Origin: Tetrahymena elliotti 4EA
Lineage: Eukaryota > Ciliophora > Oligohymenophorea > Hymenostomatida > Tetrahymenidae
Assembly (NCBI GenBank): GCA_000231825.2
Contig: JH720299.1
Span: 1-64,000 of the forward strand
Direction of reading: 5' to 3'
DNA: 64,000 bases
Numbering within the stretch: position 1 is the first letter of the stretch; each line of letters starts with the position of its first letter. Of this stretch, positions 39,531 to 53,000 are shown piece after piece. The notes under the pieces are model-generated. The model searched no databases and was not told where the DNA came from. It saw only the letters and a program-made list of their open reading frames with translations. A program made the position numbers and the translations under genes.

Positions 39531-41843
39531 ATGATTCAAGATAAGTATGACCCAAGTGGGTAGGGAATGTTTAGTAAGTCCGGCAGATAAAGCGGAGATG
39601 TTAGGACAATGCTTGAAAGGGTCATTTTTTCTCAAACTGCAAAGAATAAAAAGAATGGAGGATTTATTCCAGATTAAAATCCTTACTCAAATCTATTTGA
39701 TGAAATAGAAGCACTTACAAAGCAAAGTTCAACAAATAGACCAAATACAGCTAATATATCACATTAAAAAAGCTATTTCCATGATTATCAGATCACTATT
39801 AAAGAAAAAATTGATAATGCTAATAAAATGGAACCATTTTAGAAATAGATTAGTCGTGAATAGTATAATAGACCATTTGTAAGATATTTTATTCAAAAGC
39901 AATAAAACATGGAATTTCAAATTTCACTTTGTTTATTAATACAAAAAAGTCTTAAAAATAAGAAGTAAGAACTAAGAAAAAGGGTGGATATATTCATGTT
40001 AATCCAGACCCATTAAAAAAGTAATTTTTTTGATTTTTTCTTTAGAAATGGCAACTTTTCTTTCTGTCAATGATGATAATATAAAAGACCTTTAATAAAT
40101 TAGATTATGTTCTAAATATTTAAAATTTGTGATGGATATTAAATGTAAACTTTATTCAATAAATAAATAGGAGACCTTAGCTAGTTTGGGACATTTTAAA
40201 GATTTACAAAACTTAATAGAAATTTAAGCAATAAACATAATAAAATATACAAGCTTCTTAATAATAGCAGTAATAGTAATAAATTTTAAATTAAACTCGT
40301 AAATCTATCTTGCAAAATAATCCAAATTAGTAAGCAGGAGCACAAACTTTAGATCAAAGCTTAATACTAAATAGGTCATCCTTAAACTCACCTTCAAAAT
40401 AAAACAGAGAATAGCCAAAGACACCAAATAACAATAAAACACCAATTAAAACAAATACTCAACAAAGTTTTACTAAATCCTATTTAGATAAATCAAATGA
40501 CCAAATTAATTAACCTTAATCATAGTCACCTGAGAAGACAAATGAAATACCTACTTATCCAGAAAGAATTAAAAGAAAAGTATCAGGATTCATAGATTTC
40601 CAAAGACAATTAAATAGGTAAATAAAAAAATATATTTTAACAAATAAACTGATAAAATAAGTAAATAAATAAAAATATTTTAGATTTTATTTGAATAAAT
40701 TAAATTAAGAATTTAGAAAAAAAATGTGAAAATAACCAATTTAAAATAAAAAGATCTAAAGATAGTTATGATAAATTTTACAAAGTAAATGAGAAGAGAT
40801 TTGAGTATTTAAATGAATCCTAAGTTAGTTCAAAAGTAAAACACTTAAGAGATTTATCTTTTAATAAGCAGTTGAATAGAGAAGTAGTGAGTACATTTAA
40901 ACCTGTAGAGAAAATACCAGATAATGGATACCAGCCTAACTTTGAGGTTACTAAGAAATCTTTAGGTAGAGTAGGCCCTAATTTCAGTAAAATATCTCCT
41001 CATAAATCTCTAGAAAATAAATTAGTTGGAGTTTACTAAGGAGTACATTATGAATATGATTAATGGGTCAAAAACCCTAATAAAAAATCAATAGTTTACA
41101 AAAAGTAAATGACATTATATTTAATAGATAAATATAATTTGTTTTTAATTAAAAATAATAGCAATAAATTAAACATAATTCCTTTTGAAAAGTAATTACC
41201 AAGAGAATAAAATCCAAGTCATGCTCTTCCGGGTTACATGCAAGTAAAAAATATTTGTTTTGATTAATTTGGATAAAAATTAATATTTGTGATTTCATAT
41301 GATAGATTTTAAAAAATCTGTTTTTATTCATCTATCTTTAATTTCATCAAAAATATTTTGAGGGGGGTTAATATTATCATTTTGAAAAATGTTTGTACTA
41401 GATGCTATTTAAATTTATCAATCTAAATATTTTTAAGAGCTCATATGAATACTATTTTTTCAATCCCTCTGAAAAATGAAATATTTAAATTAAATTTTTA
41501 ATAATTTTGTTTGAAATAAAAATTAATTTTTAATACCTTTTAGAATGTGAGATCAAGAATTAGTTTACAAGATTTGAGTTAGAAGATGTTAGAAGAGAAT
41601 AACTACATGGATCAAAAGTTTTTAAATATGAATTCAGTGTTTTCTACTAAAAGCAGCATGAGTAGGCAGTCAACAAGAAGCATTACATAACAAAATTTTT
41701 TTAAGTCTGGTTCTATGGTTAAGTCGCCATCTTAAAGGGAAAGAATTTAGACTGCTAATAGTAACAACAGAAATAGAAGAAACTTCTAAAGAAATGGGTC
41801 TCTTGTTTCTGCTTAAATAACAAATCACTCATTTTATTATTGA
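39531..41843 (+). CDS. Disordered ciliate protein with repeated FxxQLNR motifs
   Basis: Not recognised. The ATG at 39531 gives MIQDKYDPSGQGMFSKSGRQ, a polar, Ser/Asn/Lys-rich protein interrupted by several introns. A glutamine run encoded by TAA/TAG (near 40255) precedes a Thr/Pro/Asn-rich segment. Two related motifs follow: SGFIDFQRQLNR (around 40585-40620) and HLRDLSFNKQLNREVVS (around 40840-40890). Then come VGPNFSKISPHKSLENKLVG and VYQGVHYEYDQWVKNP. The C-terminus is Ser/Arg-rich, ends NGSLVSAQITNHSFYY, and stops at TGA 41841-41843. The repeated FxxQLNR pattern suggests a repeated binding motif on a scaffold, possibly a microtubule or cortical protein, but this is inference. Exon limits between 39.87 and 40.25 kb and near 41.1-41.54 kb are uncertain. 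Confidence 0.6.
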
Positions 41844-42130
41844 ATAAATTTTATGAATAAAAATATATGTCGATGTAGTACAATTTGTAAAAAATAAATA
41901 AAAAGAAAGTATTTTTTTCTTTTTAAATAAAACTAATAATGCTTTGACAAATTATCTCATAAAAATTGTTATTATTCTTATATCACTTTCTTATCTAAAA
42001 TATTCTAAAATCAAATTAATTTTTTATCAATCTTCAAAACAAAAGCAAAGAGAAATAAAGCTAACAAAACAAAATCATCAAAAGAAAAAATAAATTATAG
42101 TAGCAAACAAATATCAATAAAATCTTAAAA

Positions 42131-45100
42131 ATGGATCCAAATAGTCTTTATTATTAAGGAACTACAGGTGCATAATCCTAAAATGATGGTTACAACTAAA
42201 GAAATTAATTTATGTATTAGTATTCTCAAATTTAGAACGAATATAATTAAAATCAAAATTATTCTTAAGATTCTTTCTATAATCGTTAATCATAGGCACT
42301 GGTATCTTAGTCATAACAAAACCAATTTAGTTAACAACTATAGCAATAGTAGAGATTAAATTAATTCAAACAATAAAACTAATTAGATTCAGATGGATAG
42401 TTTTAGGGTAACCAGTAAAATGGTTTGCAATTACCAAATATTAATAATAATTCTAGTTAAAGATAACCATCAAGTAAGCGTTATGAAAAACCAAAAAGAG
42501 ACCATTCTTTGAAAGCTGAAGACACTTCTTAAAAGAAATCTATCAATAATAACCAATAGCAAACATAATACAATCAATATCAATTACCTGAATTTTCTAA
42601 AATCTAAACCTAAGCTTAAAAGAATCTAAATGAATAAAGAAATAGTAAAAATTAATTTTCATCAATATTTGGCAATCAGGCTTCTGCATAATCTGATAAA
42701 TAAAAAATAATAAATAATGCTTCTTAAGTGAATGTGGCAAAGAACAATTTCAAAATTGAATAAAAAAATGTAAGTCCTACCTAAGCTTAGTTAATGCTAG
42801 TACCATATTAACAAAACAAACCTAGTTATAATCCAAATTTTGATCCACAAACTAAACAAATAAAACAAAGTAATCCTTAAACAACTTAATATATGAATAT
42901 TAATAACTAAATTAATCAGGTTAAAAAACAGCAATTACCAGTTTAGCCACAGACTACTAATAAATACCTTGTAACATAATTTGAATTAAGATAGAAGTAA
43001 CAATAAAGTAGTGGTATTAATTCATCTTAATCATAGAAGTAGCAATAAAGTAGTGATATTAATTTATCTTAATCATAAAAGTAGTAATAAATTCGTGATA
43101 TTAATTCATCTTAATCAATAAACCAATCTAATAAGTAAATATAATAATAAGTAGATTTTATCAGACCGAACTCAGCATAAAATTCTGCGTAAAATTATTA
43201 ACAATCAGAAATTTAATAATAAACTTAAAATAATTATCTTAGTTCTATTTAAGAAGTTAATTCTGCACTCTATAGTAAATTTCAAAGCAGTCTTTAAGGT
43301 GAATAATAATCACAAAATTAAGAAATGAAAGGCTAAAAAGACTAAGCTTTTTATGAATAAGAATAAGAACAATAATTAGCTTCATACAATAATAATAATT
43401 TAATTAGTAACACTTTTTAAAATAAATAAATTCCTTAAAATTACAAGCAATAGATAGTAACAGCTGAATTTGGAGTTCAATAATAATAAGCTTAGAATGA
43501 TAATTTTATTTAATAGTAACAATAACAATTGTAACTCTAACAAGCAAAATTTGAGAAAAATATGCCAGACTAGTAATAAGCTCTTCTAAATAAATAAAAT
43601 TAAAATAATGGATTGAGTTAAAGTGAATAAATTCCTTAAAATTATAACAATTTATAATTAGTAACCACTGAAATTGGAGTTCAATAATATTAAATAAATA
43701 ATTTCATTTAATGGCAATAATAATCAAAAACATCTGAGAAAAATGTAATAGATTAATAATAAGCTCTGCTCAATATATAAAATTAAACTAATAGCTTAGC
43801 TTAAAGTAAATAAATTCCTTAAATTTAGGAATAATATTAATAAATGGCCTCGCCAATTAGAGGATAAGATAAGTAATAAGTTCCTTTTAATAATTAAAAT
43901 GCAGGTAACGAATTAGATAATACTCATCAAACTCCTTAAATTTATTAACAATAATAATCGTTTTACTAGAAAATAATGTCTCAGTCTAGAGTAGGAGACA
44001 ATAATATATTGAATTATCAGAACAATACTAACTAAAATAAACAAGAGGCTAAATAAAGTTAAGTTCAATAAAATAAAGCAGAATGGGACTAAAATGAAAG
44101 CAAAAAAATGATGTAAACAAGAATCTAAAAAGAAGAGAATTAAAATAATGAGGCAAGAAACTAAATGCTTGGCAGATATAATGAAATTTAAATTAATTAA
44201 GCTTAAAACACAAAGCAAACATAAATTCAGATGCAAAATTCTTAGATTAAATCACAGTAAATAGATACCGTTTAGAAAACTAAAAATATTGGTGGAAATC
44301 CTAAAGAAGCTTTTAAGTTTATGAGCTAATAAAAAATTAATTCAGACTATGAAGCTATAAGTAACCTAGCTGATAAGGTAATTAGTTTGGAGGTTTAAAA
44401 AAATATTGAGACTCTATAATAAGAAGTTAATAAGAAAGATCTGAACTAAATTGATAAGGTAGAAGAAATAAAAAAAGTGATTAATTAATAAATTAAGCAG
44501 TTCGAAACTAAGATAAATTTTAATGAGCTAGGATAGTCAAATTTAAAATTATTTGATGAACATAAAGTACTAGAAATGTTTAATTTACCTCCAAATATTT
44601 ATAAAAGTTGCCTTAAAGAACTTTAAATTATACAGTAAAGAATAAGTGAAGAGCTGATTAGTAGAAATACAACACAAATACAATTTGATACAAAATTTAG
44701 CTAAGAGATATTAAAAGACATGCTTTTCAAATATTTGTAATTTAATACTGAATGTGAAATTAAGGATCTAATCAGCTTTAATTGTGTAGCTATTTAGAAG
44801 TTAACTTCTGAAAAATTAAAAACTTTTAAAGCAAATCAATAATTAAATTTAGGATAATAATAGCTGAAAATCCTGAAAAGTAATTTTGAGTATTGCCTTG
44901 ATTGTATTACAAAAGAAATCTAAAATGAATTAGATCAAAAAATAAAAAATTCAATCCATGAAGAAAAAGGTTTGGAAGTAATAAAAAAGAGTTTCAAAAA
45001 TAAAAAGAATGAGATGATAAATCAAATTCAAAAATACTTTTCATTGATCTAAAATGTTTATAAATTGCATTGCTTGTCAGTTGTGATAGCTTATAAGAAG

Positions 45101-48004
45101 ATTCAAATTATTTAGGATCAATTGAATAAGATATTAGAGGATTTCTAAGAAACTCTTAGCAACATGATTAATGAAGCTTTCTTTAAACAAAATAAAAAAA
45201 ATATTGACTCCATTTCTATTGAAGGTGAGATTTCTAGATAATATAGATAGTTTATTCAGAATGATACCATAGACATTATTTAGAAGTTAAGGAAAATAAA
45301 GTAAAATTAAATGTTTTAAATGGCATTCTGTTAATTTGATTAAGCACCTATCAATAAGTTTTATAGTAGTGAGACTGCTAAGAGCATGCTAAAAACACTA
45401 ACAAAAATAGATAATTACAAAGAATTTTTTGATAGAATTACTTTAGATTATTTAAGAAACTTATTTGAAGAAAATTAGAGTTTTTTACAGCTATTTGAAG
45501 CTGTTTTATCACAATAAAATTTGTCAAATTGGACCTAAATTAATTTTACTTATTCACAAGAAATATTGATTTTTTTTATCAGAAAGATTTTAAAGTTGGT
45601 TTGCAAAAAAATTGGAGAAACTGAAATTTGTGTGTCAAAAATAAAAGGTGATTTTTTCTAAAACTTTTACTGCTTCAATTCTTAACTAATCGATGAGTGC
45701 TATCAATCCTAAAACTAATAGCTCCCATTTTATAATTTAGTTTTTAGTCCAAACACAAAGATTTTAGATGATCTCAAGGAAAATATGGTGTGTGCTAGGA
45801 TAGATACAAATTTAGATTTGTAGGAAATTTAATTCAGATTTGGTAATTTCTCAAAAGAATATTCTTATTAGATGAAATAAGTATTTACGAAGTACGATTT
45901 CTTATAAGAGGATATAGCTTAATTAATAGATTAATTTGAAGTAGAGAGAAGAAATCTACCTAAATATTTATATCAGTTAGAAAAATCTCATAAATGTGGG
46001 TTAATATTCATGTATATTTATGAGAAATACACAACTATTCAAAAGTATATCATTAAAAAGAAAAATTAAAATTTAGGAACTGTGATTATTAAATTTTTTT
46101 AAAAGGAATTTAAATTTGAAGATTTCCTAGAGAAATTTTCCTTTGTTTTCTTCTAGAAGAGTTTAGAGTAAACCTACTAATTTACTTTAGATTTAATTCA
46201 GTATATAAACAGATCTAAAACTTTGTCAAGTTTAAATAAAAATAATAAATAAGTTGTTTGGAAAAATACTTTAACAGATTTTCAATAACATGTTGACTTA
46301 TTAAGTAAATACATTAAGGAAGGAGATTAAATAGTTATTTTATAAGACTAAAAATAAAACTTATTTATAATTGCATTCAAAAGCTAAAAATAATATGTTG
46401 TACTCATTATGTAAACTCAAACAAATTATGAAGAACAAAAAGGAATATTATCTAATACAACAACCTAAAAACTCATTTTTACCTTTGAATTTTAATTATT
46501 AATGTTTTAGTCTTTCTTAAATGAAATTTCAAAGGATAAAAGTGAAATTGCTGAATAGTTTTTTTGTTGCTATATTGAACTCCTTAAAAATTTTTCACAA
46601 AATTCAAATCCGATCCATTTTAATGATGATTTCTTAAATAATTTATTTAATTTTGTGAAAGGAATTTAAGTAATTTAAAATACTTAAGATTAAACACAAG
46701 ATTATGAAGAACAAGAAAAAATCTAGTTGTTGTGCTAATAAAAGTAAAAGGAATAATTATTTTTGGAGTAATAATAGTAATAAAAATAATAATTAGTGAT
46801 TTAGAAATCATAAAACAAATAGAAAGAGTTTAATTTATCACAAAGCGAAAATGCTGAAAGACAAAATTTGATAACTTCTACAGTTAATTCTAAATTAACC
46901 AGAGACTAAAAAATGGAAATGTAAATCAATTCAACTTAATACGGGAAACTCCAAGATCCTAATATTGATAAAATTTTATCAAACGAGGACTCAACATAAA
47001 ATAACAAGTATAAATAATATTGCATTGACAATTTCTAAGGTTAAATAAATTAAGCTAGTTTCAATAAAATAGTTTCTCAAAATAAGAAATAGTTTAATGT
47101 TGACTATTTGAAATAAATAGGATATATAGATTAAATTATTGATATTAGGTAGAATGAAATGTAGAGTATTAAGGTTGAAAAAAACAAATCCCTAATTTAT
47201 TTGATTGGAAATAAACAGGATTAATTTTTGATTTAGATAAAAAATAAAGCATATTTTTTCTATTTCAAAGATAAACCTGAACAAGCATTAATAATTTAAC
47301 ATGAGGATATATAGTTAAAAAAGTAATACCAATCATAATACTTTTATGAAAATTTTTAGTTGTATATTTTTTAAGCTTTAGTTTACCTTAAAGATCAATA
47401 AATTAATAAAATTTCATAATTAACTTTGAATTCGAGTGAAAGTCTAGAAAAATTTTAGCTCAACTAATAATATCTTTGGATAGTTAGATAAATCTAAGAA
47501 GTTTTTTATTATTAGAAATAATATTTTGACTTTGTAGAATAAAATTTATTGGGAATAAAATTGTTTAAAATTTAAAATTCAGAAATGAATAAATTAAAAA
47601 TTTACTTCATAAAATCAAAAGAAGAAAATAATTAGTTTTTGACTATCTTTTATAAGTTAGATTCATATTAAAACATTTAAATTGTTTTCTTAGATAATGA
47701 AAAGTAATAATTTTAAAGTTAAATAAATGAAATAATAAGTTTGATAGAATCAAGATAAAGAGAAAATTCAATTTCACCATACATACCAAAATAAAATTTT
47801 ATTTTTAAAAAATAATGCTAAAACTTTAATAATGAATAACAGTAAAAACTAATTTTAAGTTGCTTAAAGATTTACCTTGAGCAAGAAGCTACGTTAGAGC
47901 TACCTTTAATAGTTGCTATTGAAACATATCTAAAAGAATACAGAGAGGATATTTGTTTTCCTTTGAAAATTTCAATTAATAGATAAAAAAATAAAATTTA
48001 TTGA
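42131..48004 (+). CDS. 1957-residue Q/N-rich prion-like protein, single exon
   Basis: Not recognised as a known family. The frame from ATG 42131 to TGA 48002-48004 is unbroken when TAA and TAG are read as Gln. The first 700 or so residues are extremely Gln/Asn/Ser-rich (MDPNSLYYQGTTGAQSQNDG at the start), typical of prion-like disordered regions. They include three 14-residue repeats and a longer repeat of about 60-70 residues. From about 44250 the composition changes to a mixed helical protein (PKEAFKFMSQQKINSDYEAI; LKLFDEHKVLEMFNLPPNIY). Another Q-rich linker occurs near 46660-46830, then a further mixed domain to the end. The lack of introns over 5.9 kb contrasts with its neighbours. Many glutamine codons use TAA/TAG, so the standard code would cut it into dozens of pieces. 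Function unknown; assembly-forming behaviour is an inference from composition. Confidence 0.8.
42992..43117 (+). repeat. Three exact-length 42-bp coding repeats
   Basis: Units 42992-43033, 43034-43075 and 43076-43117 encode related 14-residue repeats (forms of QKQQQSSDINLSQS). They lie in the Q/N-rich half of the large protein. Confidence 0.85.
43425..43830 (+). repeat. Long degenerate coding repeat (about 190-200 bp unit)
   Basis: Two full copies and the start of a third, each beginning with a QIPQ segment. Shared landmarks are VTAEFGVQQ / VTTEIGVQQ, then NNFIQ, then EKNMPDQQQALLNKQNQ / EKNVIDQQQALLNIQNQ. The third copy stops after QIPQ. Confidence 0.75.
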
Positions 48005-48458
48005 TTGAATCATTAATAATTAAGCATCTAAGATATTAGTTTAAATATTTACCCTTCTTTAATAATCTCAATTAATTGATAAATAAATAAAAAATTAAGT
48101 GATTTTAATTCAAAAAAATATTTTTTCTGCTTTAAGAATCAATCTTTGAAGTTTTGAAGTGAAGAAAAGATATTTATTTTTTGTTTTTCTTTTTATTTTA
48201 AAATTATTTTTTCTTTTAATAATTAAAAGGCATTCTATTTTTTATTTTATTTTTCAATTATGAAATTTTATTCTATTTGCTCAATTCTTAAACATACTTG
48301 AAGGATTATAATATAATCATAACCTAGTGATATTATTATACTTAACATTTATGAAACAATCTTGATTTTATTAAATGATCCTGTTCTTTAATAACTGATT
48401 CTCTTTTTTCTGATTTGATTTCTAATATGATATCTGGTTATGGTTTTCTTTTATGCTT
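48005..48458. other. Convergent 3' flanks
   Basis: AT-rich DNA between the stop of the Q/N-rich gene and the stop of the minus-strand gene. Minus-strand reading remains fairly open and polar from 48458 to about 48325, so a different splice choice could extend the minus-strand protein into it. Confidence 0.45.
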
Positions 48459-49064
48459 TCATTTTGGTCTTAATCTTATCTCATTATCCTAAATTTTATT
48501 TCAAGTAGAAAAAGGTAAATTGAATAAAAGTGCAAAATTTATTGACCATGTTTTAAGAAAGACTTATATCATTTAATTGGATTAAATACTTACTTTTTAA
48601 GTTTTACCTTATACCATTATTTATGTTAAATCAGCTACTTGTAGATTTCCATTTTGGCACTAGGAATACATTTTTATTATTAGAAATTGAGAATTGAATA
48701 ATTTCTTTATTTAATTTTTAATATCTGCTTATGTTTACCAACAAGGAATGGAAGTTAGAAGGGTGTTGTTTATGTTATTATACATGTCATCTTAGAATCC
48801 AAAGTAATATTACCTCATAAAATGGTTATTGTTATCTAATTATTTCCTTTTGAAAATGGATAAAGTTCTTTCAGTTATTAAGGATTAAAAGAATTATTTC
48901 AGTTTCTTGTTGTCCAATTGTTTCTATTTAGGATAGAGCATTCTGTAAATTTAAATGGTAAGTCTCCTAATAATTTCCTCAAACTATTTTGAATAATCAA
49001 TTCTATTTTCAGCAAATCCCTATCTTAAGTAACTAACTAACAAGCTAACTTATTGGAAAACCAT
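48459..49064 (-). CDS. Unknown 166-residue helical protein
   Basis: Two exons (49064-48594 and 48488-48459) joined by a 105-nt intron starting GTAAGT give 166 residues. The protein begins MVFQQVSLLVSYLRQGFAEN, continues with the likely amphipathic helices SKQFEEIIRRLTIQIYRMLY and LKQFFQSLITERTLSIFK, and ends MVQGKTQKDNEIRLRPK. The sequence is compact and well mixed, unlike the AT-rich flanks, so I believe it is real. I do not recognise the family. An alternative phase-2 splice would lead to a longer polar tail ending near 48325. Its tRNA neighbour lies 175 bp upstream on the same strand. Confidence 0.6.
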
Positions 49065-49238
49065 TTTCTTTAAATTATAGCACTAAATATTCAATGACTT
49101 TCATATTAATTTCAAATTTTTAAGGTATGAAAAATTAGCTTAAATTTTTTTTAACCCATAATTTTGATTTCTATCATGATAAATTATTAAATTAAATTTA
49201 ATATTATTTAGTAAAATTTTGATTATTGATAAAAATAA

Positions 49239-49311
49239 TTCCCCCACCGGGACTTGAACCCGGGTCTGAAGGGTGAAAACCTTCTATCCTAACCTGCTAG
49301 ACTATAGGGGA
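49239..49311 (-). tRNA. tRNA-Glu (TTC)
   Basis: The minus strand folds as a cloverleaf. Acceptor TCCCCTA pairs with TGGGGGA (one wobble pair), with discriminator A. The D-arm GTCTAGCAGGTTAGGAT and T-arm CCGGGTTCAAGTCCCGG are canonical, and the loop TTTTCAC gives anticodon TTC. A T-run follows. It reads GAA, not the reassigned stops. Confidence 0.96.
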
Positions 49312-50083
49312 TTATGAAATCTTTAAATAATGTAAGAAGATAACTTTATAAATTTTGAAGTTGTACCTTTTGTTATTAGTATGTTTCATAGAAAAGATGA
49401 TATTTTATTCTCTCAATAATTATTTTTTATTTTAACAAAAATTAATTTAAAACATTTATTTTGTTTGATTTTTAAAGATAAAATATTTCATTTTGATTTA
49501 AATAGTAAGCCATTAAAAAATCTTTATTATTGCATAGATAAATTAATTTTATTAAAGTTTTACTTTTAATATTTCTTTCAATTTTTGTTTCATTTTTGAG
49601 TTATGATTTTATTTTGAGTTTAACTTTTTTTTTAATCTAAATAAAGAAACAAAGAGATTTAGATCACATTTTTTAGCAAATAAACTTTGGCCTTTCATCG
49701 AGTCATGAAAATATAAATTTTGAAAGAAAATATGCTTATAAATCACAAACATTTTTTGAAGTATGAAATGATTAGAAAAAAATTTATTCTACTAGCTTGT
49801 TACTAATTTCTTCCATTCTTTTGTATTGTTGTAGTAATTTATTAATTTATAGCAAAGCTTTGTTTTTTATTTAACAAAAACTAAACAAAATAAATAAATA
49901 AATAAATAACATCATTTATTAATCTTAATTGGATTTCAATTTCACTATCTATTAAATTTCCTTCGAATATATTTTTTTAATTAACAAACAAATACAATTT
50001 AACCTAAATTTGATAGATTGAGTAAAACAAAAACAAAGAAAAAATTGGTTCTACTTAAGAATTATTTAATTAATTTAGGTAAT
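49312..50083. other. AT-rich intergenic and upstream region of channel A
   Basis: No gene seen. The last 50 bases carry the GTTCTACTT element shared with the other tandem channel genes. A short AAAT run occurs near 49888. Confidence 0.6.
50048..50056 (+). promoter_or_regulatory. Shared GTTCTACTT element, channel A
   Basis: GTTCTACTT lies 28 bp before the ATG of channel A and recurs before channels B and C. It may be a promoter or leader element kept from the duplication, or simply residual homology. Confidence 0.3.
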
Positions 50084-53000
50084 ATGAGTACGTAATTGAT
50101 AGATTTTTCAACTACCAAAGATGATAATAGTTTAAATACTCACATGAAAAGTATTTAACTTAACGAATAAGTATTTTATTCTTTATAAAGTTACTTATGT
50201 GATTCTTTTACAATTTAACTTATAAAAATAGGATCATTTAGACTTATTGTATCTTAATAAGAAATAATGTGATACTGTATAAGAATGTACAAATGATGAT
50301 TTAAAAACAGAAATTCAATAGTTATTCCATACAAACAACTATGGCATATTTATTGAAGATATTTTTGACAAAAGCTAAAACTGTGAAAGTCAATTTTCAT
50401 ACCTCTAAAACGATAAAGAAAAAACAGTAATACAAACATAATAGCATAATGATAATAATAACAATTAAGATTAAACGGATAACAATACAGAACTATGGTA
50501 ATAGTCAGTTTAACTAAATTAGCTCAATAAATAGCAAAACATTGTGACATATAAAAATATTTAATCTTTAGGCTAAAAGGAGTAAAGTGAAAAAAATGAT
50601 ACTCCTACGTTTAAGATGCTAGAAAAATAAATTAAAAAAGCTTAAAATCCTTAAAAATTAATAAAATCAATTAATTTACTAGTTAATGTTAAGAGTTTTT
50701 ATCGCTAAATAACAAGAAACACTAGGGTTTTAGGGAAATTGACAAAATATTAACATTATTTAATTAATGATGTGACATCAATCTTTTAGGCTCATTAATC
50801 ATCCAAAAGACTCTAATTTTTTTAATATTTCCCAAAATTAAAAAAGTGTTTACAACTATCAAATAGAGCGATTTGTTGCTTATTCTAAATCATACCAATG
50901 TTTGAGCCTTATAATTTATATAAATTTCTTTGGGATATTTTTCAAGCAGTACTTATCCTAAGCGTCATGTTTCTTTTTAGTTTGATTACCTTCTTTTAGA
51001 TGAGTCCTTAGAATTATATTGAATTTTTTTAAGTTGTATTTGTCTTATTTGTTTTAGATATACTTTTCACTTTCAATACTGGAGTTGTTGAAAAAGGAAA
51101 TGTTATTTTTGATAGGAAAAAGGCTGCTCTAGTTTATTTAAAGAAGAATTTCATTATGGATTAAATAGCCTTGCTTCCTTTGTTTATGTTTTTTTTAAAT
51201 ATAGAGCTTGAGGGTTTGTATTCTTGGGCAATCTACTTTTAAATTCTGATGAAACTCTTTGTTCTTTCAGATATATTTGACAGACTAACCTTTTATTTGA
51301 ATTATCAAAAAGACATGAAAAACATTGTTGATTTAGTCAAACTTGTTTTTATTATTGCTTGTGTTTGTCATGTTTTTTGTCTTTTTTGGCACGGATTAGC
51401 CATATATGAGATTAAAAAAGGTTTTGAAAAAACTTGGCTGTAAGTAAGAGAAATAGAAAATGCAGATGTTTTCACAAGATACGTACAGTCATTTTATTAT
51501 CTTGCCGTAACAATGATCACAGTGGGTTATGGAGATATAACACCTCAAACAACTTATGAAATTTTATTAACAACAATAACCATGTTCGTTACAGGTTTCT
51601 TTTATGCATTCAGTTTAAACAGAATTGGAAGTATCATTGAAAATATAGAATTGAAAGATAAATCTTATAAAGAAAGTATGTAAATTATTCACAGGTTGAT
51701 GAGAGAAGAAAATGTATCTTAAACTCTAAGAGTCTAAATATCTAACTATCTACAATACCTTTACAAAGTAATATTTAATATTGATAAATATAAAATAAAT
51801 TAGTATTCATACAAAATTGTTGATCTCTTAAATAATAATTTTTTAATGAATAATTTGAAATACGATTAAAGCTATAAAATAATTTAAAACTAAGATATTT
51901 TTGATAAAATATTATTTTACAATTTATTTAATAAACGAAAAAATTAAAAAGGAGTCAAATGAAGTTGGCAAATAGCAAGAGAAAGAAATAATAGACAAAT
52001 TATCAAAATAATTAAAAAATGGATTAATATAGGATGTTCAAGGGAAATATTTGAAAGAAGTAGAGTTCATTGATAAGCTCGAAACAAAACCAAAGATTGT
52101 TGAGATTATGGAAGAATGCTTGTTTTCACCAGGAGAATATATCTTTTAATAAGGAGATTTAGATGATAGTGCATTATATTATATTGTTAAAGGAAGTGTT
52201 AAAATTACTTATGAGTACTTTGACGATAATCAAATTTAGAGCTTGGTGATTACTTAACTGAGTAAATCTCAGTACTTTGGAGATATGTAATTTATCTAGG
52301 GAAGTGCAAGAATTTTAACAGCTCAAGCTAGTGAGTTCTGTAGAACCTATAAAATTCCTAGAGATGAATTTTTTAAGTGTATTAGACAGTCAGAATAGGA
52401 TTTTGAAAATTTCTAAATGCTAAAGGAGGCCTATATTTTTAAGGAAAACCAAAAACTTTTCAATATAAAATGCTACACATGCAACAAGACAGATCATATT
52501 TCAATAAAATGTCCTAAAACTCATTTGACGCTATCTAAATCAACTCTTATTCAAAAAGAAAGTAAAACAGCCCCCCACTTAGAAAGAAAAAATGTAAAAA
52601 GAAGATATCAAAAAAATAATTCACTTTCACTAAATTTTGAAACTATCGATGCAGTATTTTAAATTTTAGAAAGAGATGAACATTTATTAGCTTTACAGTA
52701 GTTGGAAGATTAGATACATTTAAGCTGTGATGAAGCTTTTTTAGATTAGTAATTATTAGAATAGGAAGGATTTGAATAGACTGCTACACTTACTCCTTAG
52801 GAATAAAATAGAATACTTGTAACTAACGAAAGAATAGTAGAAGTGGATTAAGAGGAAGAGTAAGAAATTAGTTAAAATGTACACTATTCTTTAAAAAATA
52901 TATATCAAGATGTGGACAAGAGTCCATAAAGTTTAAATAAGCTAAAAAACTAGGTGATGAAGAACAAATAAAAAGAATTAACTCATGAAAATATTTCATC

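Noticed and set aside
43913..44236. 107-codon minus-strand frame
   Set aside because: Lies wholly inside the coding strand of the Q/N-rich gene; its Leu/Ile/Phe bias is the complement of Gln/Asn/Lys codons.
42131..48004. Pseudogene with many in-frame stops
   Set aside because: The apparent stops are all TAA/TAG, which are glutamine in this code. No TGA occurs until 48002.
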